DNA of 54,210 bases from a virus: positions 1-54,210 of IMG/VR virus record IMGVR_UViG_3300042938_001105. One strand, 5' to 3'. Under the pieces are notes generated by a model. The model had not been told where the DNA came from. It did no database searches and worked only from the letters and a program-made list of their open reading frames with translations. This document shows, piece by piece, positions 6,899 to 13,357 of the stretch (the first letter of the stretch is position 1; each line of letters starts with the position of its first letter). The position numbers and the translations under genes were made by a program.

Positions 6899-7735
6899 AT
6901 GTTATTAAAAAATGGATCAAAAGGAGATGATGTAAAAAAACTCCAAGAAAAACTAGGTGTCGAAGCAATTGGAACGTTCGGACCTAAAACAGAAGCAGCT
7001 GTTAAAGCATGGCAAAAAGCAAATGGATTAAAGGATGATGGTGTCGTTGGTGATACTACTTGGTCTAAATTATTTGGTGTGTCAGCACCTGTGGCAACAG
7101 TAGTTAAAGAAGATGTGGTTATTCCTTCAGGAGGACCATTAAACCTTGAGAAGTTAAAAGGACACATTCCTGACTCAGTTATTGCACAAATTCCTGAAAC
7201 CGCTAAAAAATTCAATATCACAAATAACTTGAGATTGGCTCACTTCCTTTCACAATGTGGTCATGAATCAGGTGGTTTTAAGGCAGTTTCAGAGAATTTA
7301 AACTACTCTGCGGACGGTTTAAAGAAAATCTTTGGTAAATACTTCCCAGGGAACTTAAATGAGTCGTACGCTCGTCAACCTGAAAAGATTGCCGCTCGTG
7401 TTTACGCATCAAGAATGGGTAATGGTGATGAAACATCAAAAGAAGGATTTAAATTCAGAGGTCGTGGTTATATCCAATTAACAGGAAAAGCAAACTACAC
7501 AAACTTTACCAAATTTATTGGTGAGGATTGTATTGCAAATCCTGATTTGGTTGCAACAAAATATCCTTTGGCTTCTGCAGCATTCTTCTTTGACTCAAAC
7601 AAGTTGTGGTCAATATGTGATAAAGGAGCTGATGATGCTACGGTAACAGCAGTAACAAAACGAGTAAATGGTGGTACCATTGGCTTACCTGACAGAATCA
7701 AACATTTTAAAGAATATTATAATTTATTAAAATAA
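6899..7735 (+). CDS. Endolysin: peptidoglycan-binding domain plus GH19 glycosidase
   Basis: Residues 1-60 form a PG_binding_1 domain (GSKGDDVKKLQEKLGV, AAVKAWQKANGLKDDGVVG). A linker rich in V and P leads to a GH19 chitinase/lysozyme domain from about residue 90. The motif LSQCGHESGGFKAVSENLNY supplies the first catalytic Glu (HESGGF), and FKFRGRGYIQLTGKANY is the classical GH19 substrate-cleft motif. The domain ends at VNGGTIGLPDR. No signal peptide is present, so export would rely on the holin encoded divergently next door. The length (278 residues) is usual for such endolysins. Confidence 0.92.
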   Translation: MLLKNGSKGDDVKKLQEKLGVEAIGTFGPKTEAAVKAWQKANGLKDDGVVGDTTWSKLFGVSAPVATVVKEDVVIPSGGPLNLEKLKGHIPDSVIAQIPETAKKFNITNNLRLAHFLSQCGHESGGFKAVSENLNYSADGLKKIFGKYFPGNLNESYARQPEKIAARVYASRMGNGDETSKEGFKFRGRGYIQLTGKANYTNFTKFIGEDCIANPDLVATKYPLASAAFFFDSNKLWSICDKGADDATVTAVTKRVNGGTIGLPDRIKHFKEYYNLLK

Positions 7736-7736
7736 A

Positions 7737-7829
7737 TTATTTCTTTTCTTTATATGTCATTGCCAAATAAATCACATAAAGGAACAAACAGGTTGGAAAT
7801 AAAATTGATAACGTTTCAGCTAAGTTCAT
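7737..7829 (-). CDS. Very small membrane protein (30 aa)
   Basis: A 30-residue frame (MNLAETLSILFPTCLFLYVI then YLAMTYKEKK) is almost entirely one transmembrane helix with a basic C-terminus. It lies directly after, and convergent with, the endolysin gene. It could be a lysis accessory protein, but only position suggests this. At this size the gene call itself is uncertain. Confidence 0.45.
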   Translation of the reverse strand: MNLAETLSILFPTCLFLYVIYLAMTYKEKK

Positions 7830-7922
7830 AGTGGGGGTTTATTAATATATACGTAAAAAAACAAACAAAGTGGGTGTTAGTCCATAGTAGATTACCATCC
7901 GCTTTGTTTATTTTAGCATTCA

Positions 7923-7999
7923 TGGTGGTCCATCCTGGACTCGAACCAGGGACTTCAACATTATGAGTGTCGCACTCTAACCAACTGAGTTAAAAGACC
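7923..7999 (-). tRNA. tRNA-Met(CAT)
   Basis: The minus strand folds as a cloverleaf with D-arm ACTC/GAGT, anticodon stem CGACA/TGTTG, loop CTCATAA (anticodon CAT) and T-arm CCTGG-TTCGAGT-CCAGG. The 3' ACCA is encoded. The acceptor has one T-T mismatch. Because CAT can also be an Ile tRNA with modified C34, Met is the default call. Confidence 0.85.
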
Positions 8000-8005
8000 A
8001 AAAAA

Positions 8006-8185
8006 TTAAAAAAAGTTTTTATAGAAATTTGTCCATCCATCAATTGCTGGACCCAACAAAACTATTGCTCCCATACAATATAAAATAGACACCCAATCAA
8101 CATTAGTTTTAAAAAACTGATAGACACAAACTACACCCAATAGAGTAGTTAATATCCCAAAAATAGTATAAATGTGTTTTTTCAT
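8006..8185 (-). CDS. Two-pass small membrane protein (59 aa)
   Basis: The 59-residue product (MKKHIYTIFGILTTLLGVVC...) has two hydrophobic helices at about residues 6-24 and 33-48. It lies between a tRNA gene and a conserved 91-residue gene, 3 bp from the latter. Function is unknown. Confidence 0.6.
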   Translation of the reverse strand: MKKHIYTIFGILTTLLGVVCVYQFFKTNVDWVSILYCMGAIVLLGPAIDGWTNFYKNFF

Positions 8186-8188
8186 ATA

Positions 8189-8464
8189 TTAATTTTTTAA
8201 TATTTGTACTTGTTCCATAATGTCAGTAACCTCTTCAGGATTCAAGTATCCAATCACATCATTTGTTACAGGTGTGTCGTAGGTTATATCACCATCTTTA
8301 CCCAAAACGGCAATTTCAAATAAACCTTTCGTTCCGCCATATGAATGTGTGTGAGAAACAACAGATACCCCGTATCCATTTTCAAACACCATTCGACACT
8401 TCACACCAATTTGGAATGGTGCGTCTTCAATTTTTTCAAACTCTAAATCTTCAAATTTTTTCAT
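8189..8464 (-). CDS. Conserved phage protein of unknown function (91 aa)
   Basis: The protein carries FENGYGVSVVSHTHSYGGTK, then GLFEIAVLGKDGDITYD and VIGYLNPEEVTDIMEQVQ. I recognise this beta-strand-rich pattern from small conserved phage proteins, but no function is known to me. A clear promoter lies 5 bp upstream, so the mRNA would have almost no leader. Confidence 0.72.
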   Translation of the reverse strand: MKKFEDLEFEKIEDAPFQIGVKCRMVFENGYGVSVVSHTHSYGGTKGLFEIAVLGKDGDITYDTPVTNDVIGYLNPEEVTDIMEQVQILKN

Positions 8465-8468
8465 AATA

Positions 8469-8500
8469 CAAGTATATAGATAACATTTTAATTAATCAAA
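8469..8500 (-). promoter_or_regulatory. Bacteroidota-type promoter
   Basis: The minus strand reads TTTG, 20 nt, TATACTTG, with one mismatch in the -7 element. It lies just upstream of the start at 8464. Confidence 0.7.
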
Positions 8501-8551
8501 TATAAAAAAATCCTCATTATTATTGTAGATAACCATTTAATTTATCCTGTA

Positions 8552-9049
8552 TCATATCTTATCTCCCTTTAGTAAATTCTCTTTCGCCCACAACGGTTGT
8601 AAATTGGTGTAGTGACACAACTTAATAACCTCATCTTCCATCTTACCTGATGATATTGGAATAATATGGTCTATGTGCCACTCTCCGTGATTATTCCACG
8701 TCATACCCTCTTTAAATAAAGATTCCATATGTGATTTAACCACTGACCAATCCGCACCTAATATTGTATGTGCTCTTGATTTCTTTGTGTATCCATTTCT
8801 ACTTAAACCTTTCCTTACACACACTCTCATTATCTGAATGAATCCTGTCATTGGATCTTCCTTTTCTTTTCTTCTCTTTCTAGCGACTTCATATGATTTC
8901 CACCACAAATCAAACACAGGGTCATTTTGTCTTCTTAGTTTGTTTCTTTGGTATCTAATCTTATTCTCACAGGTCTTACATTGTTTCCTACTATCTCTAT
9001 AGTTAGACTTAGACTTCGATACGTTACAGGTATTACATACTTTATCCAT
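8552..9049 (-). CDS. HNH endonuclease with N-terminal zinc ribbon
   Basis: The 165-residue protein has two CxxC pairs (CNTC at residue 5 and CKTC near 23), forming a zinc ribbon like those of free-standing phage HNH nucleases. A basic linker leads to the HNH core: EWHIDHIIPISSG (the metal-binding DH pair) and CHYTNLQPLWAKENLLKGDK (the N and final K region). It lies next to the tRNA operon, a common position for homing endonucleases. A strong promoter at 9056-9086 leaves only about 6 nt before the ATG, so the mRNA should be leaderless. Confidence 0.88.
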   Translation of the reverse strand: MDKVCNTCNVSKSKSNYRDSRKQCKTCENKIRYQRNKLRRQNDPVFDLWWKSYEVARKRRKEKEDPMTGFIQIMRVCVRKGLSRNGYTKKSRAHTILGADWSVVKSHMESLFKEGMTWNNHGEWHIDHIIPISSGKMEDEVIKLCHYTNLQPLWAKENLLKGDKI

Positions 9050-9055
9050 ACCACA

Positions 9056-9086
9056 AAGATAAACATAATTTTTATATAAACAAAAA
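9056..9086 (-). promoter_or_regulatory. Strong Bacteroidota-type promoter (leaderless HNH mRNA)
   Basis: The minus strand reads TTTG, 19 nt, TATCTTTG, a full consensus match. The ATG at 9049 lies 6 nt after the -7 element. Confidence 0.82.
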
Positions 9087-9117
9087 ATCCACCACTATTA
9101 TGTGAATCATATTTATG

Positions 9118-9215
9118 TAGTCAGGACAGGAATCGAACCTGTTATCCCCCATTTGGATGCCTACTCCACCATCGGTGTCTCGGACTTGGTGCGTTATCCA
9201 ACACGCCCCTGACTA
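9118..9215 (-). tRNA. tRNA-like gene with abnormal anticodon region
   Basis: The minus strand has a perfect 7-bp acceptor (TAGTCAG/CTGACTA), a D-arm GCG-TGTTGGATAA-CGC with the invariant GG, and a perfect T-arm ACAGG-TTCGATT-CCTGT. At 98 nt it has the length of a long-variable-arm tRNA. I cannot find a standard 5-bp anticodon stem with a 7-nt loop between the D-arm and the variable region. A CACC-GAT-GGTG hairpin and an ATCC/GGAT stem are present instead. I therefore leave the isotype open. It may be a degenerate type-II tRNA (Leu or Ser) or a tRNA-like element. Confidence 0.6.
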
Positions 9216-9222
9216 TTTTTTT

Positions 9223-9298
9223 TGGCGGAGATTACGGGAGTCGAACCCGCTCCGAACGCCGTGACAGGGCGACATCTTAACCATTTGACCTAATCTCC
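9223..9298 (-). tRNA. tRNA-Asp(GTC)
   Basis: Acceptor GGAGATT/AATCTCC, anticodon loop CTGTCAC (anticodon GTC), T-arm GCGGG-TTCGACT-CCCGT, and an encoded 3' GCCA. It belongs to the structural-RNA operon read from the promoter at 10183-10214. Confidence 0.9.
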
Positions 9299-9470
9299 AA
9301 ATTTATCAGTCTTTCCTGATCGTCACCCCTAACCCACAGGTATGAACCCGTATCGTAGTAAAGCTTGGTTGGCTATTAACACACTCTCAAACATTCTACT
9401 TCCCGCGGTACGAAATTTGTATCTTACTTAGCCCACCGTCAGCGGTATGGGTACTTGAGTTTATGTGTCG
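9299..9470 (-). ncRNA. Structured spacer RNA between tRNA-Glu and tRNA-Asp
   Basis: The 172-nt gap holds no gene but several perfect hairpins on the minus strand. These are ACGGGT-TCAT-ACCTGT, a CCAACC/GGTTaGG stem around it, CCG-CTGA-CGG and ATCAG-GAAAGA-CTGAT. The last sits 7 nt before tRNA-Asp and may be a processing signal. Whether it is a stable RNA or only a tRNA spacer is not decided. Confidence 0.5.
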
Positions 9471-9542
9471 TAGTCCCACCGGGAATCGAACCCGACTTTC
9501 CAGGATGAAAACCTGACGACCTAACCGATAGTCGATGGGACC
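9471..9542 (-). tRNA. tRNA-Glu(TTC)
   Basis: Acceptor GGTCCCA/TGGGACT with a G-T pair at the end, anticodon stem TCAGG with loop TTTTCAT (anticodon TTC), T-arm TCGGG-TTCGATT-CCCGG. CCA is not encoded. Confidence 0.87.
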
Positions 9543-9615
9543 AAAAATAAGGGTAGACACGGGTCTAGCTAGCCATCTTTCAGGAAAGGCCCTTACTAAT
9601 ATTCTACCCTTTTAG
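9543..9615 (-). ncRNA. Stem-closed RNA element between tRNA-fMet and tRNA-Glu
   Basis: AAGGGTAGA and TCTACCCTT form a perfect 9-bp closing stem around about 45 nt that include CTTTC-CT-GAAAG and the palindrome CTAGCTAG. There is no T-arm, so it is not a tRNA. The perfect long stem in a noncoding gap suggests a folded RNA. Confidence 0.45.
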
Positions 9616-9688
9616 TTGCGGGAACAGGGCTCGAACCTGTAATCTCGGCTTATGAGACCGAGCGGATGACCAATTTCCACATCCCGCG
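9616..9688 (-). tRNA. Initiator-type tRNA-Met(CAT)
   Basis: The acceptor CGCGGGA opposes TCCCGCA, leaving the C1-A72 mismatch that marks bacterial initiator tRNA. The anticodon loop CTCATAA gives CAT, and the T-arm is ACAGG-TTCGAGC-CCTGT. The anticodon stem is G-C rich but lacks the full three G-C run, ending in a T-G pair. CCA is not encoded. Confidence 0.85.
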
Positions 9689-9692
9689 ATAT

Positions 9693-9767
9693 GTAGTTAA
9701 TACTGGACTCGAACCAATGACCTATTCCGTATCAGGGAATCGCTCTAACCAACTGAGCTAATTAACT
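9693..9767 (-). tRNA. tRNA-Ile(GAT)
   Basis: Acceptor AGTTAAT/ATTAACT, D-arm GCTC/GAGC, anticodon stem ATTCC/GGAAT with loop CTGATAC (anticodon GAT), and a T-loop with TTCGAGT. CCA is not encoded. Confidence 0.9.
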
Positions 9768-9842
9768 ATGTCCTCGTCTTTCCGAGATGTCAATAGGGAT
9801 ATTTTGTGTACAATTCAGGACTCTCATATACTTCCTTATTAG
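9768..9842 (-). ncRNA. Structured spacer between tRNA-Trp and tRNA-Ile
   Basis: The 75-nt gap contains CTCG-GAAAGA-CGAG on the minus strand, 9 nt before the 5' end of tRNA-Ile, and a competing GTCCT/AGGAC closing stem. The GAAAGA loop recurs in the spacer before tRNA-Asp. Confidence 0.4.
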
Positions 9843-9915
9843 CACGCCCGGATGGATTCGAACCACCAACACTTGGTTTTGGAAACCAATGCTCTACCGT
9901 TGGAGCTACAGACGT
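9843..9915 (-). tRNA. tRNA-Trp(CCA)
   Basis: Acceptor ACGTCTG/CGGGCGT (with G-T pairs), anticodon stem TTGGT/ACCAA with loop TTCCAAA (anticodon CCA), and a T-loop with TTCGAAT. Discriminator G fits Trp. Confidence 0.9.
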
Positions 9916-9927
9916 GTGTCTTATTTG

Positions 9928-10001
9928 GGTAACTAATGGGAATTGAACCCATGGCACAAGGTACCACAAACCTTTGCTCTACCAACTGAGCTATAGTCAC
10001 C
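9928..10001 (-). tRNA. tRNA-His(GTG)
   Basis: Anticodon stem AAGGT/ACCTT with loop TTGTGGT gives GTG. An extra G at -1 faces C73, the histidine-specific identity pair. The T-arm is ATGGG-TTCAATT-CCCAT. It is the first tRNA after the operon leader. Confidence 0.9.
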
Positions 10002-10015
10002 ATTTATTTGTAGTT

Positions 10016-10176
10016 AAGTAGCTGACACACACTCTCGTTTCACCATCTTATGTCAACAGGTTAATGCACTTTACGAGTTTCCCGTTTCTTACCACCACAA
10101 TATTTTAATTTCAATGAACTTCTTCTTTCTTCACGGGAGTAGGACACCAACCTCTCACTTCCTACCCCCGTTGTTT
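10016..10176 (-). ncRNA. Structured leader of the tRNA operon
   Basis: Just after the promoter the minus-strand RNA forms a 12-bp hairpin between plus positions 10133-10144 and 10160-10171. It is fully paired only as minus-strand RNA, through a G-U pair; on the plus strand it has an A-C mismatch. A second long-range ACTCGT/ACGAG pairing follows. No gene is present. It may protect or process the tRNA precursor. Confidence 0.6.
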
Positions 10177-10182
10177 CTCTTA

Positions 10183-10214
10183 CAAAGATATGTAATCACT
10201 TTTGATTTGCCAAA
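10183..10214 (-). promoter_or_regulatory. Strong promoter of the structural-RNA operon
   Basis: The minus strand reads TTTG, 20 nt, TATCTTTG, a full consensus. The upstream part GTTTGGCAAATCAAAA is nearly the same as in the promoter at 19855-19886, so these two RNA promoters share more than the core boxes. Confidence 0.88.
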
Positions 10215-10250
10215 CAATTTGTAAAATATTTTTTATTTTTTTTTAAAACA

Positions 10251-10279
10251 AAAAACCCCACTTTTTTGAAGAGGGGTTC
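10251..10279 (-). terminator. Rho-independent terminator
   Basis: AACCCC and GGGGTT pair across a 12-nt loop and a T-tract follows on the minus strand. It ends the transcript of the gene at 10319-10726. Confidence 0.75.
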
Positions 10280-10318
10280 TAAATGTTTTATTTGTGTTTT
10301 TTAATTACCTGATTGTGT

Positions 10319-10726
10319 TCATCTGTAATTATCATCACTTCCATCATCCATGTCCTCATCGTTCTCAAGACCACGCCATACACTATCATAATCAGGATTA
10401 TCAGCAAAACCTAATGCTCCACTTTTACTACCTTCTAAATCTCTAATATAATTCTTTAAAAGATTAATAACTTGGTCTATCCTTTCTGCTCTTTGTCTTG
10501 GACTTACTTTTTTACTCAAACTATGTTGACTTGATAAATATCCAAATTGTCCTGGTTCAGAAAAAAGATTACCTTCATCCTCTCTAAAGAATATATCATC
10601 TAATTTTCTTTCAAAATCTAATTCTTTGTCTTCTTTTTTATTTGATTTAAATCCATCACCTTCGTTGACAATTCTTCTAACTATACGAGTTAAATCTCTT
10701 TCTGTTAATCTCATCACTCTTTTCAT
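10319..10726 (-). CDS. Cargo-type protein with shared N-terminal peptide (135 aa)
   Basis: The N-terminus MKRVMRLTERDLTRIVRRIV followed by NEG is an amphipathic basic helix ending at V-N-E (residue 22). It is nearly the same as that of the gene at 53524-54024. The rest is acidic, helical and otherwise unrecognised (FERKLDDIFFREDEGNLFSE). By analogy with the T4 capsid-targeting sequence and the (L/I)-x-E cleavage rule of its prohead protease, I infer packaging into the head and removal of about 22 residues. Confidence 0.7.
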   Translation of the reverse strand: MKRVMRLTERDLTRIVRRIVNEGDGFKSNKKEDKELDFERKLDDIFFREDEGNLFSEPGQFGYLSSQHSLSKKVSPRQRAERIDQVINLLKNYIRDLEGSKSGALGFADNPDYDSVWRGLENDEDMDDGSDDNYR

Positions 10727-10785
10727 ATTAATAGTTTTATATATAAATATGTCTATTCATGAAAAACGTAATCATTAATGTTTTT

Positions 10786-11283
10786 TTATTTTATTTCAAA
10801 TGCACATCTCATGATTTTTTTGGTTTTAGTGGCATCTTCAGGGTTTCCAATTACAACACCATCTTTGATTGTAAACGCATGTCGGTTAACAAGAACAAAG
10901 AATGTGCCCTTTGGGTTTTGTTTAACAAATGTCCCCACAGTCATGTTTCTTTTCTTTGTCTCACCTTTGATTGTTACATCATACATTAATGATCTTAACA
11001 TTTGGTCATTATGTCTTACCCCAACAGGACAAACCTTTTTACCATTAACCTTAAACAAACTGTCACCCATTTTGACAAGTTTGGATACCGTTCCGTATGT
11101 ACCATTTCTTGGTTTTCTTCCAAATTCATCGGCAACATACCTATGAGCATAATCATAAGATACTTCAAATGAGGATGCAAATGCTCTAACAACACAATCA
11201 TTTCTTTCGCCTTTGGCAGTTGCTGATTCCGCATATCCTTTGATTGCCGTTCCTGTTGCTTCGTATGGTAGTTTGTTTTTCAT
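10786..11283 (-). CDS. Papain-like cysteine protease-like protein (165 aa)
   Basis: I start at 11283 (MKNKLPYEATG) because TATCTTTG lies 5 nt upstream; the longer frame runs through the promoter. RNDCVVRAFASSF near residue 27 looks like the nucleophile helix of a papain-like fold (Cys30). GTFFVLVNRHAFTIKDGVVIGN near residue 125 supplies the His and the following Asn. Such C-H-N proteins occur in phages with unknown targets. Activity is inferred from motif order only. The mRNA would be leaderless. Confidence 0.65.
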   Translation of the reverse strand: MKNKLPYEATGTAIKGYAESATAKGERNDCVVRAFASSFEVSYDYAHRYVADEFGRKPRNGTYGTVSKLVKMGDSLFKVNGKKVCPVGVRHNDQMLRSLMYDVTIKGETKKRNMTVGTFVKQNPKGTFFVLVNRHAFTIKDGVVIGNPEDATKTKKIMRCAFEIK

Positions 11284-11287
11284 ACTA

Positions 11288-11295
11288 CAAAGATA
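11288..11295 (-). promoter_or_regulatory. Promoter -7 element giving a leaderless mRNA
   Basis: TATCTTTG on the minus strand ends 5 nt before the ATG at 11283. The region 19-20 bp upstream is T-rich (TTTT) rather than TTTG. Confidence 0.5.
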
Positions 11296-11355
11296 ATAAA
11301 AAAAATTGATATAAAAAAAAGGCATTGAAAAAAAATTCAACACCTTTTTAATAAT

Positions 11356-11426
11356 AAGTTGTGGCGGGACTCAAACCTGCGACACGTCCGAAATCGGATT
11401 GCTCTAACCAACTGAGCTACACAACT
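11356..11426 (-). tRNA. tRNA-like gene with shortened anticodon loop
   Basis: Acceptor AGTTGTG/CACAACT, D-arm GCTC-AGTTGGTTA-GAGC and T-arm GCAGG-TTTGAGT-CCCGC are intact. The anticodon arm folds as TCCG-ATTT-CGGA, with a loop of only four bases. The gene is 71 nt, about five short. If read without that stem the central bases could give TTT, TTC or TCG. The isotype is left open. It may be a decayed tRNA or one with an altered anticodon loop. Confidence 0.6.
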
Positions 11427-11479
11427 TAATTTTTCGTTTTAAGGTCACCCAAAAAACATCATCAATTAACCTAAATTAA

Positions 11480-11605
11480 TTATAGGACTTCTTTTTCAGA
11501 AAAGAAAGCGATTTTCTCTTCATATTCAAACATTTCTTTGATAAACTGAAAATAGTCCTCTGAATTAATAAATTCATAATGTTGTTGTTCAAAAACGTCT
11601 TCCAT
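11480..11605 (-). CDS. Small acidic protein (41 aa)
   Basis: A 41-residue acidic frame (MEDVFEQQHYEFINSEDYFQ...) lies between two tRNA genes. It is rich in Phe, Tyr and Glu, with no membrane helix. Acidic small proteins of phages often bind host proteins, but nothing specific can be said. Confidence 0.55.
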   Translation of the reverse strand: MEDVFEQQHYEFINSEDYFQFIKEMFEYEEKIAFFSEKEVL

Positions 11606-11622
11606 AATTTTAATTTTTTTAG

Positions 11623-11696
11623 TGATTCCGAAAGGATTCGAACCTTTAACCCTCGCCTTAGAAGGGCGATGCTCTATCCAGTTGAGCTACGGAACC
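11623..11696 (-). tRNA. tRNA-Arg(TCT)
   Basis: Acceptor GGTTCCG/CGGAATC, D-arm GCTC/GAGC, anticodon stem TCGCC/GGCGA with loop CTTCTAA (anticodon TCT), T-arm AAAGG-TTCGAAT-CCTTT. TCT reads AGA, a favoured Arg codon in such an AT-rich genome. Confidence 0.92.
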
Positions 11697-11702
11697 AAAC
11701 GG

Positions 11703-11879
11703 CTAAACCCCTTTAACTTCGTATTTGTGACCTGAATCGGTATTGGCGTTAAAGATGTTAACCATCTCCTGTGCTTTATCTTTATTATCAAACTCCCACA
11801 CCTCACCCTGACTATCCAACATAATCACAGGTAGGACTCTATTATTAGGTGTTTTTACATATTTTACAATCACAAACAT
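11703..11879 (-). CDS. Small protein (58 aa), unknown
   Basis: The product (MFVIVKYVKTPNNRVLPVIM...) is a compact alpha/beta protein: two strands, then a helix KDKAQEMVNIFNANT and a final strand KYEVKGV. The pattern of display-and-monitor strands followed by EFDNKDKA resembles small phage proteins of unknown role. It lies 6 bp upstream of tRNA-Arg. Confidence 0.6.
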   Translation of the reverse strand: MFVIVKYVKTPNNRVLPVIMLDSQGEVWEFDNKDKAQEMVNIFNANTDSGHKYEVKGV

Positions 11880-11920
11880 ATCCTTTTCTTTTTACAAATA
11901 TATGGAACTTATTTCAAATA

Positions 11921-11952
11921 AAAAACCCCCCAATTAAAAAAAGGAGGGTTTT
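11921..11952. terminator. Rho-independent terminator
   Basis: AAAACCCCCC and GGAGGGTTTT pair across an A-rich loop, with T-tracts on both sides. On the minus strand it ends the transcript of the cargo-type genes starting at 13726. Confidence 0.75.
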
Positions 11953-11969
11953 AAGTATTTTTATACTTG

Positions 11970-12536
11970 TTATAATCCTGATTTACTTTTTTCAACTGAC
12001 TTATCACCTGTTGCTGTAGTCATTTTTAATTTATTTTTTTGAACATCTCCTTGTTGGTTATATTTTGTAACTTGTTTGTATTTTGTACCATCATCGTCAG
12101 TTCCTTTTTGAACTTGTCTTCCTGTATTACCTTTTGGGTTCAATAATAATGAAACCGCTTTTTTAACTTCTTCGGCAGTATTATATCCTTGACCGTTATT
12201 TGTCGCATTAACATAGTGGTTAGAACCTTCAGGAAACATTTTTATTTTACCATCAGTCATCCCACTGTGGTGTTGCACATAAAATTTACCACTAGGGTGT
12301 ACCTTATATCCTTCAGGACATGTTGTTCCAGTTAATTGAAAATAATTTTCACTATCTCTTACACACATTGTTTTTTCTACTTTCATAATATACAAATCAC
12401 CGGTATTTGCAGCAGCAACATCTTTGAATGGGCCTTCCACTTTGGTGTATTGTTCATTCAATAGACCCTTTTTAAATCCTTCATGTAAATTAAGGATTCT
12501 TCTTTTCTCTTCTTCACTAATAATAAACTTTCTCAT
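11970..12536 (-). CDS. Cargo-type protein with shared N-terminal peptide (188 aa)
   Basis: I start at the ATG at 12536, giving MRKFIISEEEKRRILNLHEG and then KKGLLNEQ; the longer frame would begin at a TTG. The EEEKxxIL-x-LHE then LLNE pattern recurs in the gene at 14564-15928, with L-N-E at residue 28. The rest is polar and beta-rich, with a TCPEGYKV stretch and a Lys/Thr-rich tail. It looks like a head-packaged protein; the function after delivery is unknown. Confidence 0.72.
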   Translation of the reverse strand: MRKFIISEEEKRRILNLHEGFKKGLLNEQYTKVEGPFKDVAAANTGDLYIMKVEKTMCVRDSENYFQLTGTTCPEGYKVHPSGKFYVQHHSGMTDGKIKMFPEGSNHYVNATNNGQGYNTAEEVKKAVSLLLNPKGNTGRQVQKGTDDDGTKYKQVTKYNQQGDVQKNKLKMTTATGDKSVEKSKSGL

Positions 12537-12537
12537 C

Positions 12538-12837
12538 TTACTGTCCAATAATTAAATCGTTAGGGTCGAAACCATTTGGTCCTTTAACCCTATCTTCTAA
12601 TTCGTCATACATATATGATTTAACCACAGATGTAACTGATTGTTCTGCCTGAGCAATTTTTGATTCCATCCAGTCATCAAGTTGTTCACCTTCCTCCATT
12701 AACTCCCACATTTTGTAACAAAGTGTTGCCATGGTAAACAATTGTTGTTTTGCCATGTAAGAACCTTCGTGGTGTTCTTCTTTGATTGTTCTAACAACTT
12801 GTTTAAATTGTTTTTCTGTTATAATGATTTTGCTCAT
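12538..12837 (-). CDS. Conserved helical protein with shared N-terminal peptide (99 aa)
   Basis: It begins MSKIIITEKQFKQVVRTIKE, ending at I-K-E (residue 20). A helical body with SYMAKQQLFTMATLCYKMWE and ESKIAQAEQSVTSVVKSYMY follows. I recall this body as conserved in marine T4-like phages, without a role. It lies 1 bp upstream of the gene starting at 12536, in one operon of cargo-type genes. Confidence 0.7.
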   Translation of the reverse strand: MSKIIITEKQFKQVVRTIKEEHHEGSYMAKQQLFTMATLCYKMWELMEEGEQLDDWMESKIAQAEQSVTSVVKSYMYDELEDRVKGPNGFDPNDLIIGQ

Positions 12838-12849
12838 TTTTTTATAATG

Positions 12850-13332
12850 TTATGCTGCCTTCACAGTTTCCAAAAATCCTTCATTTATTCCTTTTAGTTG
12901 TGCAATGGCTTCAGAGTATGCCTTCATCCCTTGATTTAACTTTTCCAATCTATCCGTCATATCACCACCACCTCTTTTAGGTCCTAACTTATCTGCTCTT
13001 TTTTCTATTTTTTCTTTATTTGCTTCATCAAATAAAAATGATAAATCACTTTCCATTTCAGTTAACTCATTTTGCATCGTTACCGCTCTATTTCTAACTC
13101 TGGTGTATGCCGCTTCAAGATTTGGGTTTAATCTATCCCCACCTGCAAATACTGACCCAAGATTTTGACCAAAAGTTTTAAACCTACTAAAGAACCCAGC
13201 GGTATTTGCTTTTAATTTATCCCACCATCCTTCATTTAATGTTTCAATTCTTTGTCGACTTTCCTGAATAAACCTTTTTTCTGTAAGTTTATTCAATTCT
13301 TGCATTTGTCTAATTTTTGTGTAACTTTTCAT
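12850..13332 (-). CDS. Cargo-type protein with amphipathic, Trp-rich mature start (160 aa)
   Basis: The start at 13332 (MKSYTKIRQMQELNKLTEKR) is chosen over a longer frame that overlaps the next gene. Two candidate cleavage sites are present, I-Q-E at residue 24 and L-N-E at 34. After the latter comes GWWDKLKANTAGFFSRFK, an amphipathic aromatic segment that could insert into membranes. It is similar in placing to LNE-QGFWDGVGN in the 505-residue protein at 16003. The remainder is coiled-coil-like (TRVRNRAVTMQNELTEMESD). Confidence 0.68.
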   Translation of the reverse strand: MKSYTKIRQMQELNKLTEKRFIQESRQRIETLNEGWWDKLKANTAGFFSRFKTFGQNLGSVFAGGDRLNPNLEAAYTRVRNRAVTMQNELTEMESDLSFLFDEANKEKIEKRADKLGPKRGGGDMTDRLEKLNQGMKAYSEAIAQLKGINEGFLETVKAA

Positions 13333-13357
13333 TTTTTTAATTTTATATTTTATTTTA

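Noticed and set aside
6835-7221. 128-residue minus-strand frame
   Set aside because: It is the antisense shadow of the endolysin gene, with Pro/Ser-rich composition and no homology I recognise.
9299-9321. Hammerhead ribozyme
   Set aside because: CTGAT and GAAA are present, but the CTGATGA core and its order with GAAA are not.
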